From Atopsyche davidsoni (lineage: Eukaryota; Arthropoda; Insecta; Trichoptera; Hydrobiosidae): a DNA stretch of 64,000 bases. The stretch covers positions 8,993,501-9,057,500 of the forward strand of contig JAILWY010000004.1 of NCBI GenBank assembly GCA_022113835.1. The letters are read 5' to 3'. Under the pieces are notes generated by a model, which was not told where the DNA came from, made no database searches, and worked only from the letters and a program-made list of their open reading frames with translations. The translations under genes and the position numbers were made by a program. Within the stretch, counting starts at the first letter, position 1. Every line of letters begins with the position of its first letter. Of the stretch, positions 45,914 to 58,291 are shown piece by piece.

Positions 45914-47765
45914 TATATATAATAAATTCACAACGAATTTCATTTAACCATGTGATAAACTACAGAAAATATTTTTTTTTATTTCAAAGAATTCAAAATA
46001 CATTGGTTTAATTTTTAATTAGACATTCATATACCCAATCTGAATAGCTATGTGGATAAAATATAACAAACATGCTTGATTGCAAGTGCTGATCGCTTTA
46101 AAAGCTTCAGTCTAAAGAAGCCCTTGGAAGGCAAAAGCACGTACAGACAAAAAATATTAATTATTCATATTAATTTAAAAAAGTAAGTTTATTAAATAAG
46201 ACAGGCATAATTTTTTTTAGCTGTTTTGTCTTACAGAAGCATCGTAAAAGCATCGCAAAGTTGAGTCATAAAGCAATGTTTAAATTCTGGTCGCCTGGCC
46301 CAATGCAAATAATCCTTTCTAAGTTATTTTGGTATAAAACTACAATGATTACGTAAGCTGGATATATTTTTTTAACGTTAGAGATATTTTTTAGCGCTAT
46401 GCAAGATAAATATATATTTTTTAATTTTTGAGAAAGGTTTGTAAATTGAGAAATTTGAAGGTAAAATTTAAGTAGATTAACAAATTTGCATATAGGGTTG
46501 TTTATCATATCGAGTTTTCACCCCTTTGGGAATTCAAATAATTACAGAAAAGCTTTTCGGTTTCAAATTTTTATGTTGGAAATTCACTCACTCCCAAGTT
46601 ATTATATTTCTAAAAAACAAGTAGAAAGATCAATTTTTGTAAATAATACAAATAATCGTTGTCAATCATGCATATTTTTACTCATAAAAAACCACTATTA
46701 AATCAAAAAGCGTTCATGTTGTTGTTTAATACGTGATATACCTTTTAGAAAAATATATTACTTCATAATTAAAATAACATAATTACACATGTTTTTAAGA
46801 TACTAAGTAAAAGTGAGAATTTTTATTTTTCTTAGAAAATATACAAGATTTAGAAAGTCGCAAAAATTAATTTCAAGGTTTGATAATTTTTAGAATAAAC
46901 TTTGAGATTTAAGATATTTCACGATTTGTAATTAAGGTTACTCCAGCATTACTTTTTTAAAATTAAAATATACATACATAGAATTCCAGTGAACTTAGGC
47001 TGTGCTCAGAAACTTAAGGCCGTGTAAATTAGATAAAGGGCCTGAGCCCTGATATAAAAGATAAAAACGAAAAAAAAGTATCCTTACTTTGTGAGATTCA
47101 GCGCTGTTAAATCTAGATAAAATTGATCTTAATATGTGATCAATAATTTAACGAGAAAAACTATTTTTCATTCGCTAGATATTATTAGTGAAGGCGGCGA
47201 TTTTTTTTTTCACCCTCGTGAAAGAAAAGCCAAAGTCGAATAACACAAGGTTCGCAAGCTGCGGAATATACATTATCTACGGTTAAAATACTTAAAAATT
47301 GCAATATAACCGGAAGCGTAGCATAAACAAACATAATACCATAATTACGTAAAAACAAAAAGAAAGGAGTGCGAATACGAAACCGGAAGGGGCTAGAAAC
47401 AAAGGGCCGCGGTCGCCGCGGGAATATAAATTGTACGCGGGCAGGGCCGGCGGGTCGCACGGCCTAATAATCTATTTAGCCCAACTAGATAATCTTAATT
47501 AAAGCGACACTCACACCGGCCCTGCTCGAGATTCTATTACACGCGCAGGTTTTTCCTGCCGACTCCAACGCGTGGAGCCTTTTCCAAGTCTCTCTAATCA
47601 TTACATGTAAGATGTCGCCAACACCAACAATCTGTATAAGGATGTTATTACACTAATCAAAAATATCAGTTTTCATACAGTATATTTAAAGGCCGCATGA
47701 TTGAGTGATATGAAACAATAATATTTATACATATCACTTTGTAGCAACCTAGCAACTATCAAATA
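45914..47765. other. AT-rich intergenic DNA with a GC-richer patch
   Basis: No gene was seen. 47180-47590 is less AT-rich (GGGCCGCGGTCGCCGCGGG), and the minus-strand frame at 47185-47460 follows it without matching a known family. Confidence 0.4.
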
Positions 47766-47965
47766 CAGGGTGTTTTTTATAGAGGTACAGAACTTTAAGT
47801 TGGCAACACTGTTTTAAATGGCGGCCATTTTGTCAGCTGTTAAGGGATTTATGTTTAGTTTGGTTTGGCATTTTAACATAAATAGACTGACGTCTGAACG
47901 CCTTTGGTGAATGGGCCCAAAACAGGATTGCCGTTGATCCCGATTTTCATAAGCGAATTTTGTAA
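47766..47965 (+). pseudogene. Internally deleted Tc/IS630-like transposon 5' part
   Basis: It begins CAGGGTG after TA and runs through a leader with TTGGCAACACTGTTTTAAAT and GGCGGCCATTTTGTCAGCTG to what was the start codon. ATG is now ATA, followed by NRLTSE. Right after that (47903-47965) comes FGEWAQNRIAVDPDFHKRIL and a stop, which belongs in the middle of this transposase. A large internal deletion has therefore fused the two pieces. I recognise the leader and the NRLTSE start from a transposon group common in insects; exact family naming needs a search. Confidence 0.6.
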
Positions 47966-48821
47966 ACATTATACGAATGACGCGCAAACAAGTATACATG
48001 CTTATTAGTAAAATAATCATGTAAATAATTTTTAAAGACACGCGTTAAAAAATTACAGAACCCAAGTCAACAAGATTTAGAATTATGACTATTATAAAAT
48101 AATCTACAAATATCAAACAATAGCACAAGTAAACATAAAAATAACAAAGTACAGACTTGCTGAGAGTCGTAATTCAACGTTAAAATGATTCAATTCAATA
48201 CATGATACGTTTTCAAGTTATATTCAGTTATTCCATATTTCTATAAATAAATTTTTTTTTATTTAATACAAGCGTGTGCAGTCTTAAATTCCGTCCCTTA
48301 AATGAATCATTGTATTTCAATTCATTACACAATTAACGCTTTCGGAGAAATAAATTCATCACAACACATCCCTCAGCGTGCGGTTTGGAAGCGTCTAGAA
48401 CAATCAGTTTTTCGCAGAAGGCTTATCAAAATTCTCTCTACACAACACACAATGTAACACCTCACCCCCATCCTCGTGGGGGTGGAAACCCTCGTGGGGG
48501 TGGGAACCCTCCGTACCGCCGAAGGCCGCGCGCGGACAACCTCAGAGCTCTATCTCCACAGAGAAATCTGCAGTGGCAGTGGCGTCCAACCCTCACAACC
48601 ACCCCTGGAAACTCAAACTTAAACCAAGAAAACCAAATGTTATTTTAATTTAAATAAAAAAAAAACACCCCTAATGATTTTACAATTATTTTTAATTGTT
48701 TTTTGTAACTACTTTTGTCAACCTTCTATGTTAGAATTTTTAAAATGTAACGGAAACAGTTTGAAAATGACAACATAAAAAAATTGGAGAAACTACTCAA
48801 AAAAAAATATATATATATATT
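47966..48821. other. Intergenic DNA with a short GC-rich duplication
   Basis: CCTCGTGGGGGTGG occurs twice in tandem at about 48471-48501 in a GC-richer patch (48440-48610). No gene was recognised. Confidence 0.4.
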
Positions 48822-49050
48822 ATTGATTTTTGTGAAGACAGTCTCACAGGAAGTACGATTTTGCCTATAATAATAAGTACGTTGTTTCATTTATAGAATA
48901 TGATTGTTAAAAATTCTTGCTTAGTACTAGTTGGTATAATTGGTAATGCACCGGCCATGTGAGCGTGGGTTCAAATCGCACACAAATCACGATGATATTT
49001 TTCTAAGAGTTTCTTTAATCAATTTTCAATATTTGAAAAAATGTACTTAC
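48822..49050 (+). mobile_element. Single foldback-family unit with degraded tRNA-like core
   Basis: The order matches the right unit of copy 2: GTGAAGACAGTCTCACAGGA, AAAATTCTTGCTTAGTACTA, a tRNA-like core at about 48923-48989 (GGTTCAAATCGCACACAAAT), and AGAGTTTCTTTAATCAATTT. The right terminal arm is missing. Confidence 0.65.
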
Positions 49051-50307
49051 TGTCAAAAATATTGTAAAAAAAATCCAAATATCTTTTGAGCAATGAAAAA
49101 ACACAAATGAAAAATATGAAATCGTACAATGTGTCAAATATTTAATAAAATCATCAAAATAAATCTTTGAGTCGCAGTTTTTTGTTTATTAATTTATATA
49201 CATATTTGATTTAATTTTTTGAGTATACAGCTGCTTGAAATTTTTTTTTTCTGATATTTTGGCTTTCGTGTTAGGACCATCATCAAGTATTTATCTGCTA
49301 TAAATCTTTAAAGATCCACGAAGAAAACTTCATATGGCTCAAAATCCACAAAACCAAACTATCTTTTAACAAAAAAAAACCTTTTTTAATTTAGCAGGTG
49401 TCTGTGTATGATGGTAAAAGTTTAAAAAAAAAATTGAGTCGAATGATGACACCCTGTTCCCCCCTTTTCGGGTGACATGGTTTAGAAACACACGCTGTAT
49501 ACATGTTTGGAAGAAGAAAAGATGCCTGTGATACTTCAAGCGTGTAACCAGATTTGCCCATCAAGCAAGAATCCTGCGTGGAATAAGTCATGAGTATTGA
49601 CTCTAAGATACAATAAATATACTATTTTTTAAATGTAACTATAACAGAAGAAAACTATTGCTTTTTTTAGTTTTTACAGAGATTATTTAATATATTTTTT
49701 TAAAGGTTTTAAAAAGAAAACTTTTACGTCTTGTACACAATAAAAATACCCTATTAACGTTAAATCAATATAACTGCATTTGGTGAGTACTGCAGGAAAA
49801 AATATTCTAAATCAAATTGAATATCAAAGTAACAAAATATAGCAGCTAATTTTATTTAAAAACTGCTGTATTAACATCACATGCAGCAGCTCCCACGCAT
49901 TTACTACAACTGATTCGACTAGAAACTTTAAGGCCATAAAAACAAAAAAAAAGAAATAGAAGAGAATCCGATTCTATTTCGTCTCCTCAAACCAATATTT
50001 GCATGACAATGCTTCGTCTGTGATCAGGTACGGGCCTCAAGAATTGAAAAGTTTAGTCAAAAGCAAACAGGTCATTAGGTAAAGAGCAGTTTCGCTCTTC
50101 TTGACCAACAAGAAGGAACTGCTATGAAAATTTTAATAGAAGAAAATAAGAGCACAAGAAATTTTTATTGATTGAAGTTTTATATTTGTGGAAATGTGCT
50201 AAAGCGTGATGTATGTTGAAATCTTCTTTTTGTAAAATAAAAATGTTTTTCTGAAGATAAAGTTAAAAAAGTGAAACTATTAGCCTCAAGATATTTCTTC
50301 TTCTTCG
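49051..50307. other. AT-rich intergenic DNA, no gene seen
   Basis: A weak TTGATGA...CACGAAAG arrangement on the minus strand around 49270-49290 recalls the hammerhead-like repeats, but its stem II does not form well. The minus-strand frame at 49391-49591 matches nothing known. Confidence 0.35.
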
Positions 50308-50512
50308 GGCTCAGCATATACTTATGCTGAGCCAGTGTTTTAAATTTATAGGAAAAGCCTGCGTATTGCTGCTGCCCATTATCATTATTATATAATCCTT
50401 TCCTTACAAAGCTCTAGTGTTAAGATCTGATACTTCTTCTGAAGAAGGCTGCAAAAACAATAACAGAAGCCTCCCCACCTCGATAAGGCACTTCCGGAGC
50501 AAATCACTCTAC
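50308..50512 (-). repeat. Family S repeat, 3' half
   Basis: On the plus strand it reads GCTCAGCATATACTTATGCT, GCCTGCGTATTGCTGCTGCC, TTAAGATCTGATACTTCTTC and CCTCGATAAGGCACTTCCGG, the reverse complement of family S from its middle to near its end. Confidence 0.6.
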
Positions 50513-53500
50513 ACACATCAAAAAATTACGTTAACGCTTTCAAGCTAGATCGCATCATAAAAATTATGAAACATGAATGCATTTCCATACATTTGAAGTA
50601 ATGTAAATCTGAAATGCGGTATATCCGTAAAATAATAATTCACAAAGAATCTGTTTGCAAAAAATCGAGCGCCGGAGCCGCCCGGAAGCTAACAAGCAGC
50701 CATTGTCTTGGCCGTTTTTTAAAGGCCGCGGAAAAACAGCGCCAGTTTTCCCTTCCGGTTTTTGTATGGTTTTTTTTTCCTCTGCGCTGAGTGATTGCTG
50801 AGCAAGAAGACAAAGAAAGGCTCTCTGGCCGGTTTCGGGTTTCGTACGGGAGGCTTTGTGTGTTAGTTGAATTTATTTTGGGGATGTGTGATAAATTGAT
50901 GGTTATGATACAAACAAAATTTTGTTTGAGATTACTTATATTAAAGACGTTAGTAAAACTTTGTTTTTTTTTATTTTACGCGTCAAAATATTTTTAAAAG
51001 GGAACCTTAAAATAAATATTTATATAGAATTCAGATATATAGATTTTTTAATGTTATTTTACACCAGTTAAGTATTTATGAATTTTTTTAAAGTGCCTGT
51101 TTGAGAATGAAAGTGTTGCATATGAGCGCTTTATTGTTTGATAATTTGTATATAATGCTTGAAGCTGCCAATTCAAGATGTTGGAAAAAATAAGTCGCAT
51201 CATAAAATAAAAAGAGGAATATCGCTTTTATTCACAACTTTTGTAACACACGAAGAACTTTCTGTGATCAATTTTCTCTGCACTCCTACCTCTTGTAATC
51301 CACAATTTCCAATAACACACTGAACGCTTAGCACTGTATTTAGAATCAAAGTTTACACAATACGATTTGTAAAGTTTAAGTCAATAATATCTTTAAATGT
51401 ACGAGGAAACTTGAGTGAAATTTTCCGAAGAGCAATTCGCTTCACAAATCTGAAAGCACTATTTTCGAGCGAATGGAGCTGAGAGAAGTTTGTCTCGTGT
51501 GGGAGTTGAAGCGACCACTTGTTGCGGCTCTGTCCAACCAGCCGCGAAGGAAAATCACTGAATATTGCACTTCTTTACACTAAAGACAATTTTTAAATTC
51601 TTTGGAAATATAAATTTTTACCATCAAGCTTAATGAATCTGCAAAAAATACGTTCACAATATATTTACACGATTTTTTTCAAAACTTTTAACATACCATT
51701 TGTTGAGTATTTTTATATTGTAATAATCTCATGAAATTTTTTAAATAATTTATATTTCAATACAAGCAGGAATTGCTGATAATTTCTTGGTCAAATATTT
51801 TGTTTTTATATTTTTTTGCGCATACATTGAATTTATAATAACTTCACGTTGTTTTCAGATGTAAATTGTACGTCTAATGATCTTCGAAGTATGCGGGAAT
51901 AAAAGCAAAAAAAAAGTTCCGCCCGTTGTTTCATTACTTTTTAAATTAATTCAAAGGTCAGAGTTAGCTCTAAATTATAGCATGATTTATGTGACATTTT
52001 GTCGCTTTTCTTTGCGTTAGCTGTCACTGCGAATTAAGAAATATTTTTATCAATTTGAAAACGAATAATGTAAATGAACAGAGACCATTTGAATACCGCT
52101 GACAAAAATATATGAGATGCATTGATCGCTTTTAATTAGAAATAATAATAACACAAATTTTAATAAGTACTGTGATTGGATCTTTAATTAAAAAATGGGG
52201 GATATTTAATTCAAAAAATACGCCAGGAAGTATTTATCAAAAAGTTCTTTACGGGACCAAAGTGTCGGAACAAGAAAAAACGCGACTTTACGCCCAAATA
52301 CTGAGAAATTTAATTTTAAAATTAAAACCTACAGATACTTTTAATTGTATATTTGTCATCATCGTGCATATTTTTGAAAAAAAAAAATACGTGAAATACT
52401 GTTGAGTCGTAGATTGCCTTGAGCTCTTAATGGCCTGTTGTTGTGAGTATTATTTTTTGCTGAACAATATTTAAAATATTTTTTTATAAATATAACGGAA
52501 CCAAAACAGACAGGCATTATTACTTTTGTTTATTTCATTGTCCAAGAAACAAGCATGTGACTGAGATAACGTGATAAATATATGTTTAGTGAAATGATCA
52601 ACAACTTTCTGAAAAAAAAAAAAGGCGCTCGAAACCACTGTCAGTACTTCTTGGCAAACGTCAAACGATGACATTTTGAAACAAATTAAGATTGCGCAGA
52701 ACATTGCCGCACATTGTGAATCGCGAATTCTCCGATAGTCATCATCAATAACAGCCATAAAAATTCGCAGCCAGTCCGAGTTTCTGGAATATTCTGTGTG
52801 AAGTGGCCATCAAACATTTATAGGGGACAGTGGCACCCCCCGCGGCGCGCTCCCCCGGGCGACATTGCCGTTAGCCCCAACCCCTTTCAACCCCCCCCAT
52901 TCCACCCCCCTCCACTGCCTCCAACCCCCCCCCCTTCCCCCCCCCCCGCCGCGGAGCTGACCTGCGCTGGAAGCGAATGGCGACCATTGCCAAAATGGCC
53001 GTCGTTATTGCCGAACGAACTTACGAATCGAATTAATTTATATACCTTTCTACGGCCAAAGGTATGCCTTCCTTGAAATATGTGGCCGTCCACGTAAAGA
53101 TATCTAGCCATCTTTTGTGAATAACGGGTAGGTGGTCAATAAGCGTGGTATGTAAAAAAAAGTTGTGGTAACAAATATAATTTGATATATATTGTTTTAA
53201 AATGTCCGAAGAAACCTACTATAAAAGTATTTTTATTGTTCAGGCAACAATATGAAAAATACGCAATGTACTAAAATAATTTATTGTTGCTTTATATTAT
53301 AAAAATAATAAAACGTTCAATAGTTGTAAAACGGATATTTTTGTGAATGCCCATAACCGTAAAAATGTTCAAATGTACTCACCCATGTGATCAGTAATCA
53401 GTATCGCCAAAAAAATACATGTAAATGTCAATCACAAATATAAAGCACGTTTATTCAATTTACACCGAAGTCGCAACAACCAGATTTTTAGGTTATTTTT

Positions 53501-56441
53501 TTTTTTAATTGTTTACCATAAATACGGTTAAGCCTTTGAGAATATCACCGAAGAATAAGAGTGCATCTAAATATTGCGATGCCACGACACTTGAGATTTC
53601 ACAAAGCAAACAAATTAAGTCCCCCGGCAACGGGCGACTCGTTTCCACAAAACATTCCCGCCATACTGCAGACGTCAGGATTGTTGGAAAAAGCACGGTT
53701 ATAGAGCACTGCTCGAACATGCAACGCTCAATGCTTTTATTTGAGCCTTCCACCACGCTCTTAGGAAATCTGCTGCGATAAATTCTCCTCGCCATATTTA
53801 TTATTTTATTATATTTTTACTTTTATACTTCACTGCTATTTTTCCCTCACTCATGAACACACACACACACACACACAAACATATATATTTTTACACATGC
53901 ATAAAAAATATTTATAAATACCATAATAAATTAATAACATAAAAATAAGTATTTATTTGTTTAAATATATATACAAAAAATATATAAATACGCAATATGT
54001 TTAGTACTAATCAATATAAAAATGCTGGCTCATACATAATCCATGCACTCGTTAGCCATATTAAATTTTCGGTATTAGAACAATACAAATTAAAACTTGG
54101 AGCAACATGCTATCTCCCTCTGGCGCGTGGACTTTGCCTCGGCACTCGCGAGCCAGAGAGGGACAGCGCGATAAGACAGCGACTCGACGAGCAGTCGTTT
54201 TATAGTTGTACACAAACTGTCATAAATGTCTGTAATCATGACACCGTTTAGGGAAATTTCACAGCATTTGTATGAAAATATAAGCGGAAACGTAACTGCT
54301 GGAGAAAAACACAGTCATTTTTGTAAAGGAAATTCTGTGTGGATTATTATTATCACCCTTTATATATTGTACACCCAAGATATAACTAAATTACGCAGAT
54401 ACAAAGACATCTTGCACATTCACATAATAATATTATATTTTACTCAAAATATTGGCAGTAAAAACTATTTCGAGTCGTTAGCATTCATAGCTCCTATTTT
54501 ATTATTTGCAGCTTTCTTTGTTTCAATGTGAACAAATATGTTTTAATACATTCTAGAAAACGCTGTTCCCGTTAAGCTTGGCTTAACACTTGTAAATATT
54601 GTTTTCAAGTTCTTTCAAAGATCGCAAGTCGTATATTTTACATCCGACATTAATATATATTGGCTACAGCGTAGAAATAAATTATATCTAAAAACACTGA
54701 ATCATAAAACGTCGAAGACAAATTTTATGTTAGCCATTAAAAGTTCATTGTCGCAGGGAAGTTTAACGTCGCTTTGAAACTATGCCAGAGTGCGTCCTCC
54801 TCCATAAAAGTTTTCGTTAAATACAGACTACACGGTTTATACAGCCTAGAGATAGCAAACCGTTTTAACAAACTGTTCGGAGTTGGATCACGCTCCAGAA
54901 AAATCTGCTTAACTGATATTCTCGCTTGCCAAAATCAACTGAACTAAAATAAATTATCTTTTGAAGACAATACATTCTTTGAAAGAAAACATTTATTTAC
55001 ATAACCACAAAATATTTTACCCCCCACACGATTTATTGAAATGCTCTACATTTGCATGTAATCTTCATATTAAAAATCAATATATAAAAAGTAAGAAACA
55101 CACAAGTATCTAACACAGAAGCACTTGTATAAAAGTGTATTTATGTATAATGAATATTTCAGCTCTTTCGTGGTAATTTTCATAAATAAAAAAAATAATC
55201 CAATGAACCCAAACTTGTTTTTCTTTCTATTTGTGTCGGGCCAGAAAATAAAGACACGATTGAAATGGAAAAAAAAAATCTCGTAAATTAAATCTGTTTG
55301 ATTCTCAAACCCGAAACAATGGCGCATCGAGTGCTCCGTGCAAGGCGCCCAAAGAGATGAACCCTCGAGATTTTTTTCATTTATTCCTTTATATACAGCC
55401 GCCTGTGTACCGATGGGACAAAGCCGCACTCGCTTCTCTTACTTCTTCCTCTCTTGTTTGCCAACTCTCCGAGACTCCTTTCCGTCGCTTTGATTCTGAC
55501 GTCTTGAGATTTCTTAACTTTTGTGAAGCAACAGTTACGTATTTCCACCTCTAGAGAACGCCGATGGTAAAAAATAAACCCGTAAATGTTTTATACATTT
55601 AAAGCGTATAGTTTGTTTTTGAAATAAAATTTAAATGATAAAAAAATTTAAAAACAATTATTTATAAAATGATGGCACAACTGAGAAATAGAAAGTAGCT
55701 TTGATTATCTGGTAACTGCATATCACGTTGGTTCATGTAGCAAACGGATTTTTCTTAGCTTTTACAATCATATTGAATAATGCTTAAAAGCGCAAATCAT
55801 TTATTATTTTTTATTTGATCAATCAATCAACGAAAATTATCAAAATAAGAAAAAAAAAAAACAATGCCGTAAACACAAAACTGAATGCAAATGATCCATT
55901 TCCAGTTTTATAAAAAAGTTCACTGTAAAGTAAACACAGTTATAATTAACCTTTCGCTATAAGTTAAGGTTCCGTGTCAATAAGCGAAGGCAGAGTTATC
56001 CAACAGTTGAATGATTCTTAAGTACTAATAGCAAACTATTGTTAAATAATGATCAAATAAAACAAATGTTTATTTAACTAATCACCGCAACCTCACATTT
56101 CTGAATTGTTAGAGAAGCACACATTTAATTTATTCTTGGATTTCAGTGGCTTACAAACAATCAACATTAATCCCCGACTATGAAAGCATTCATATTACTC
56201 TCTGTTGTTAAATCCCCCGATTTAATTTTAAATATATTATAATAAAATGGAGGCACCTTTGTCAAAAGCTGGGATTTAGAGAGTTGACAACTTTTATTTT
56301 TAATTATAGGCCCGCTTTTCTAAAGGAATTACAAAAGTAAGCCCGCGATGAAGTGAAGGCTTTAATAAACTAGTTTAACTGCCACGTGGAAAAAATCGAA
56401 GGTTGGTTTATTCTCGTTTGATATGTATACATATCTATTTA
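50513..56441. other. Intergenic DNA with several less AT-rich islands
   Basis: No gene was recognised. Patches at about 50660-50870, 51400-51560, 52815-53115, 53500-53790, 54780-54960 and 55310-55560 contrast with the AT-rich background. The 52.8-53.1 kb patch has a C-run tract (52890-52950) and GCGAATGGCGACCATTGCC followed by AAAATGGCC. GCCATCTT lies at 53107. A (CA)n microsatellite lies near 53860. None of the frames in these patches resembles a known protein. Confidence 0.4.
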
Positions 56442-56842
56442 TGGATTGGTCAATCAGATGCGTATTTATTACCCATTACGGGTTTATTATATTATTTCTA
56501 ATATGATTAGGCATATTAGAAATAATATATCGTAATTTTTTCGTGTATCGTAATTCGTTAATTTAATATCATCGTGATTTGTGTGGGATCACGATGATAT
56601 TTTTCTGACGAAAATACGAATTTTATTAAGCGAGACAACAGTGCAAAGGTTCATTATTCATGATATATCTTTAATTAAATATTATTACTAATATGATTAG
56701 GCACATTAGTTCATACATAGAAGATGATTTAACGAAACTCTCAGAAAAATATCATCCCACACAAATCACGATGATATTTTTCTGAGAGTTTCGTTAAATC
56801 ATCTTCTATATATGAACTAATGTGCCTAATCATATTAGTAAT
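56442..56842. mobile_element. Two adjacent foldback-family units
   Basis: A broken unit (about 56442-56600) with TATTTATTACCCATTACGGG is followed by a near-perfect palindrome at 56680-56842. The palindrome has arms TAATATGATTAGGCACATTA and GAAACTCTCAGAAAAATATC, and a tRNA-like remnant of only about 15 bp (CCCACACAAATCACG). The 55 bp just left of it (56625-56679) also lie left of the 29.9-kb unit. Confidence 0.7.
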
Positions 56843-56999
56843 GATATATATATATATATACCGTGATTTTTTTAAATTTATTTGATATTATATTTTACTG
56901 CAAACTTCAATATTCTCAAGTATGTTTTGGTACACAATAACGGTATCGGTTAATTGAAAATGTGCCTTGCATGAGGTGTATTTCTCGATTGATATTTAC

Positions 57000-57400
57000 C
57001 TCCAAACGTTCTCGGGCGAGTCCTTTGACGTTCGCACAGGCACACGGAATATAACTAAAGCCTCCACTCAATCAATATAACAAAGGAGCCCATATCTAAC
57101 GACAAAAGTATCAACGGCCGACAAATCGCTCTCAATTAGTACGCAGGCTCCCGCGAGTGTCAAATAAATTCGGCTAAGTCCTCCGACACGGGCGCCAGCA
57201 ACAGATGGCAATGCCGTTTTCGCCTAAATTAGGCCTAAACATGGCGGCCGGTTGACACTTTAACGATGGGAGTTTGCAGTTTCGCCTGAAAATGGCGAAA
57301 CTCCGCGGCGCCAGTTGCCACCGGAGGCGCTCGCCATAATCAGACTGATTGACGACAACTCGCGGTGGCCCTATCAGAGATCTAACCTAACCTAATTTAC
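57000..57400. promoter_or_regulatory. GC-richer island with clustered PHO/YY1-type cores
   Basis: The core ATGGC or its complement occurs at 57205-57209, 57241-57245 (as ATGGCGGCC), 57292-57296 and 57333-57337. A perfect hairpin GTTTCGCC/GGCGAAAC spans 57279-57301. In flies PHO, the YY1 homologue, binds GCCAT cores in Polycomb response elements and promoters. The island is non-coding and looks unique in this window. A regulatory role is inferred. Confidence 0.3.
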
Positions 57401-57579
57401 CCCATCTTTCCTACCCCACAGCACACACGGCGCTGAAAAAAATTAATTGGATCATTCTTGTAACGCTTAAAGCTTATTTTTTTATGTAATTTTGACATCA
57501 AGGCATAGTGTTTTCTTAAAAAAAAAAAAAAAAAAAAAAAACACCGCTTGTTATTCAGGCAACGCTTAGTGGTATATAT

Positions 57580-57830
57580 TGTTAGCGACTATCTTACTGA
57601 GCATAAATTTATTTTGAATTAGTGTTCATGGTTTTCGTCTCTTTGGGTTTATATTCAAAGGAAAAGTCTGCGTAATTGCATTATCATATAATCATTTTCT
57701 TACGAAGATCTGGCGTTTAGATCTGATACTCCTTCTGCAGCAGGTTACAGAAATCTATAAAGTACTCCGAGAGCACATCTCTTGATCATCTCGTAGTAAG
57801 TAACAGAATGGGGAGAGCGTATATATCAAG
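57580..57830 (-). repeat. Family S repeat, diverged copy
   Basis: The plus strand carries TTAGCGACTATCTTACTGAG, AAGTCTGCGTAATTGC, TTTAGATCTGATACTCCTTC and a final AATGGGGAGAGCG, spanning most of family S in reverse orientation. A run of over 20 A precedes it (57519-57541), but on the family's 3' side and separated by about 40 bp. Confidence 0.6.
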
Positions 57831-58243
57831 TATTCATTCTCTCAAGTCTTTGTGTGCATGAAGACTTTTTATGAAGGATTTTTTTTACACATATTTTTCT
57901 CTACACAAAAATAGAGATATTCACTACTTAAACTACGTGTTGTAAGCCCAACAACCTACGCCAGAGATAGCCACATAGCCTTAAAAGCTATAAATCTCAA
58001 GTCTTCAATTCACTTCGGTAAGGTCTATCGACAAGAACTTGGTTGCTACTTTATATATTACTTTATATCCTGCGCTATTTTATTATTTTAGTTTAATTGT
58101 TATATTGTAGCTTTATCACAGTACAATACTCGTTTTAAAATATTCAGTGGTGTTTGTTTAAGTTTATTTATATAATAACTTTGAACAAGTATTTGACAAA
58201 ATCTAAAGAGTACATTTAACCAAGTCGATTCATAATACGATTT

Positions 58244-58291
<48 letters not shown>

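Noticed and set aside
49262..49290. TTGATGA...CACGAAAG as a fourth hammerhead-like core
   Set aside because: Stem II does not form convincingly, and no cleavage triplet or stem I is visible.
52557..57541. CRISPR array, operon or bacterial-type system
   Set aside because: No spaced direct repeats, ribosome-binding sites or long frames were seen here or elsewhere. The window is eukaryotic.
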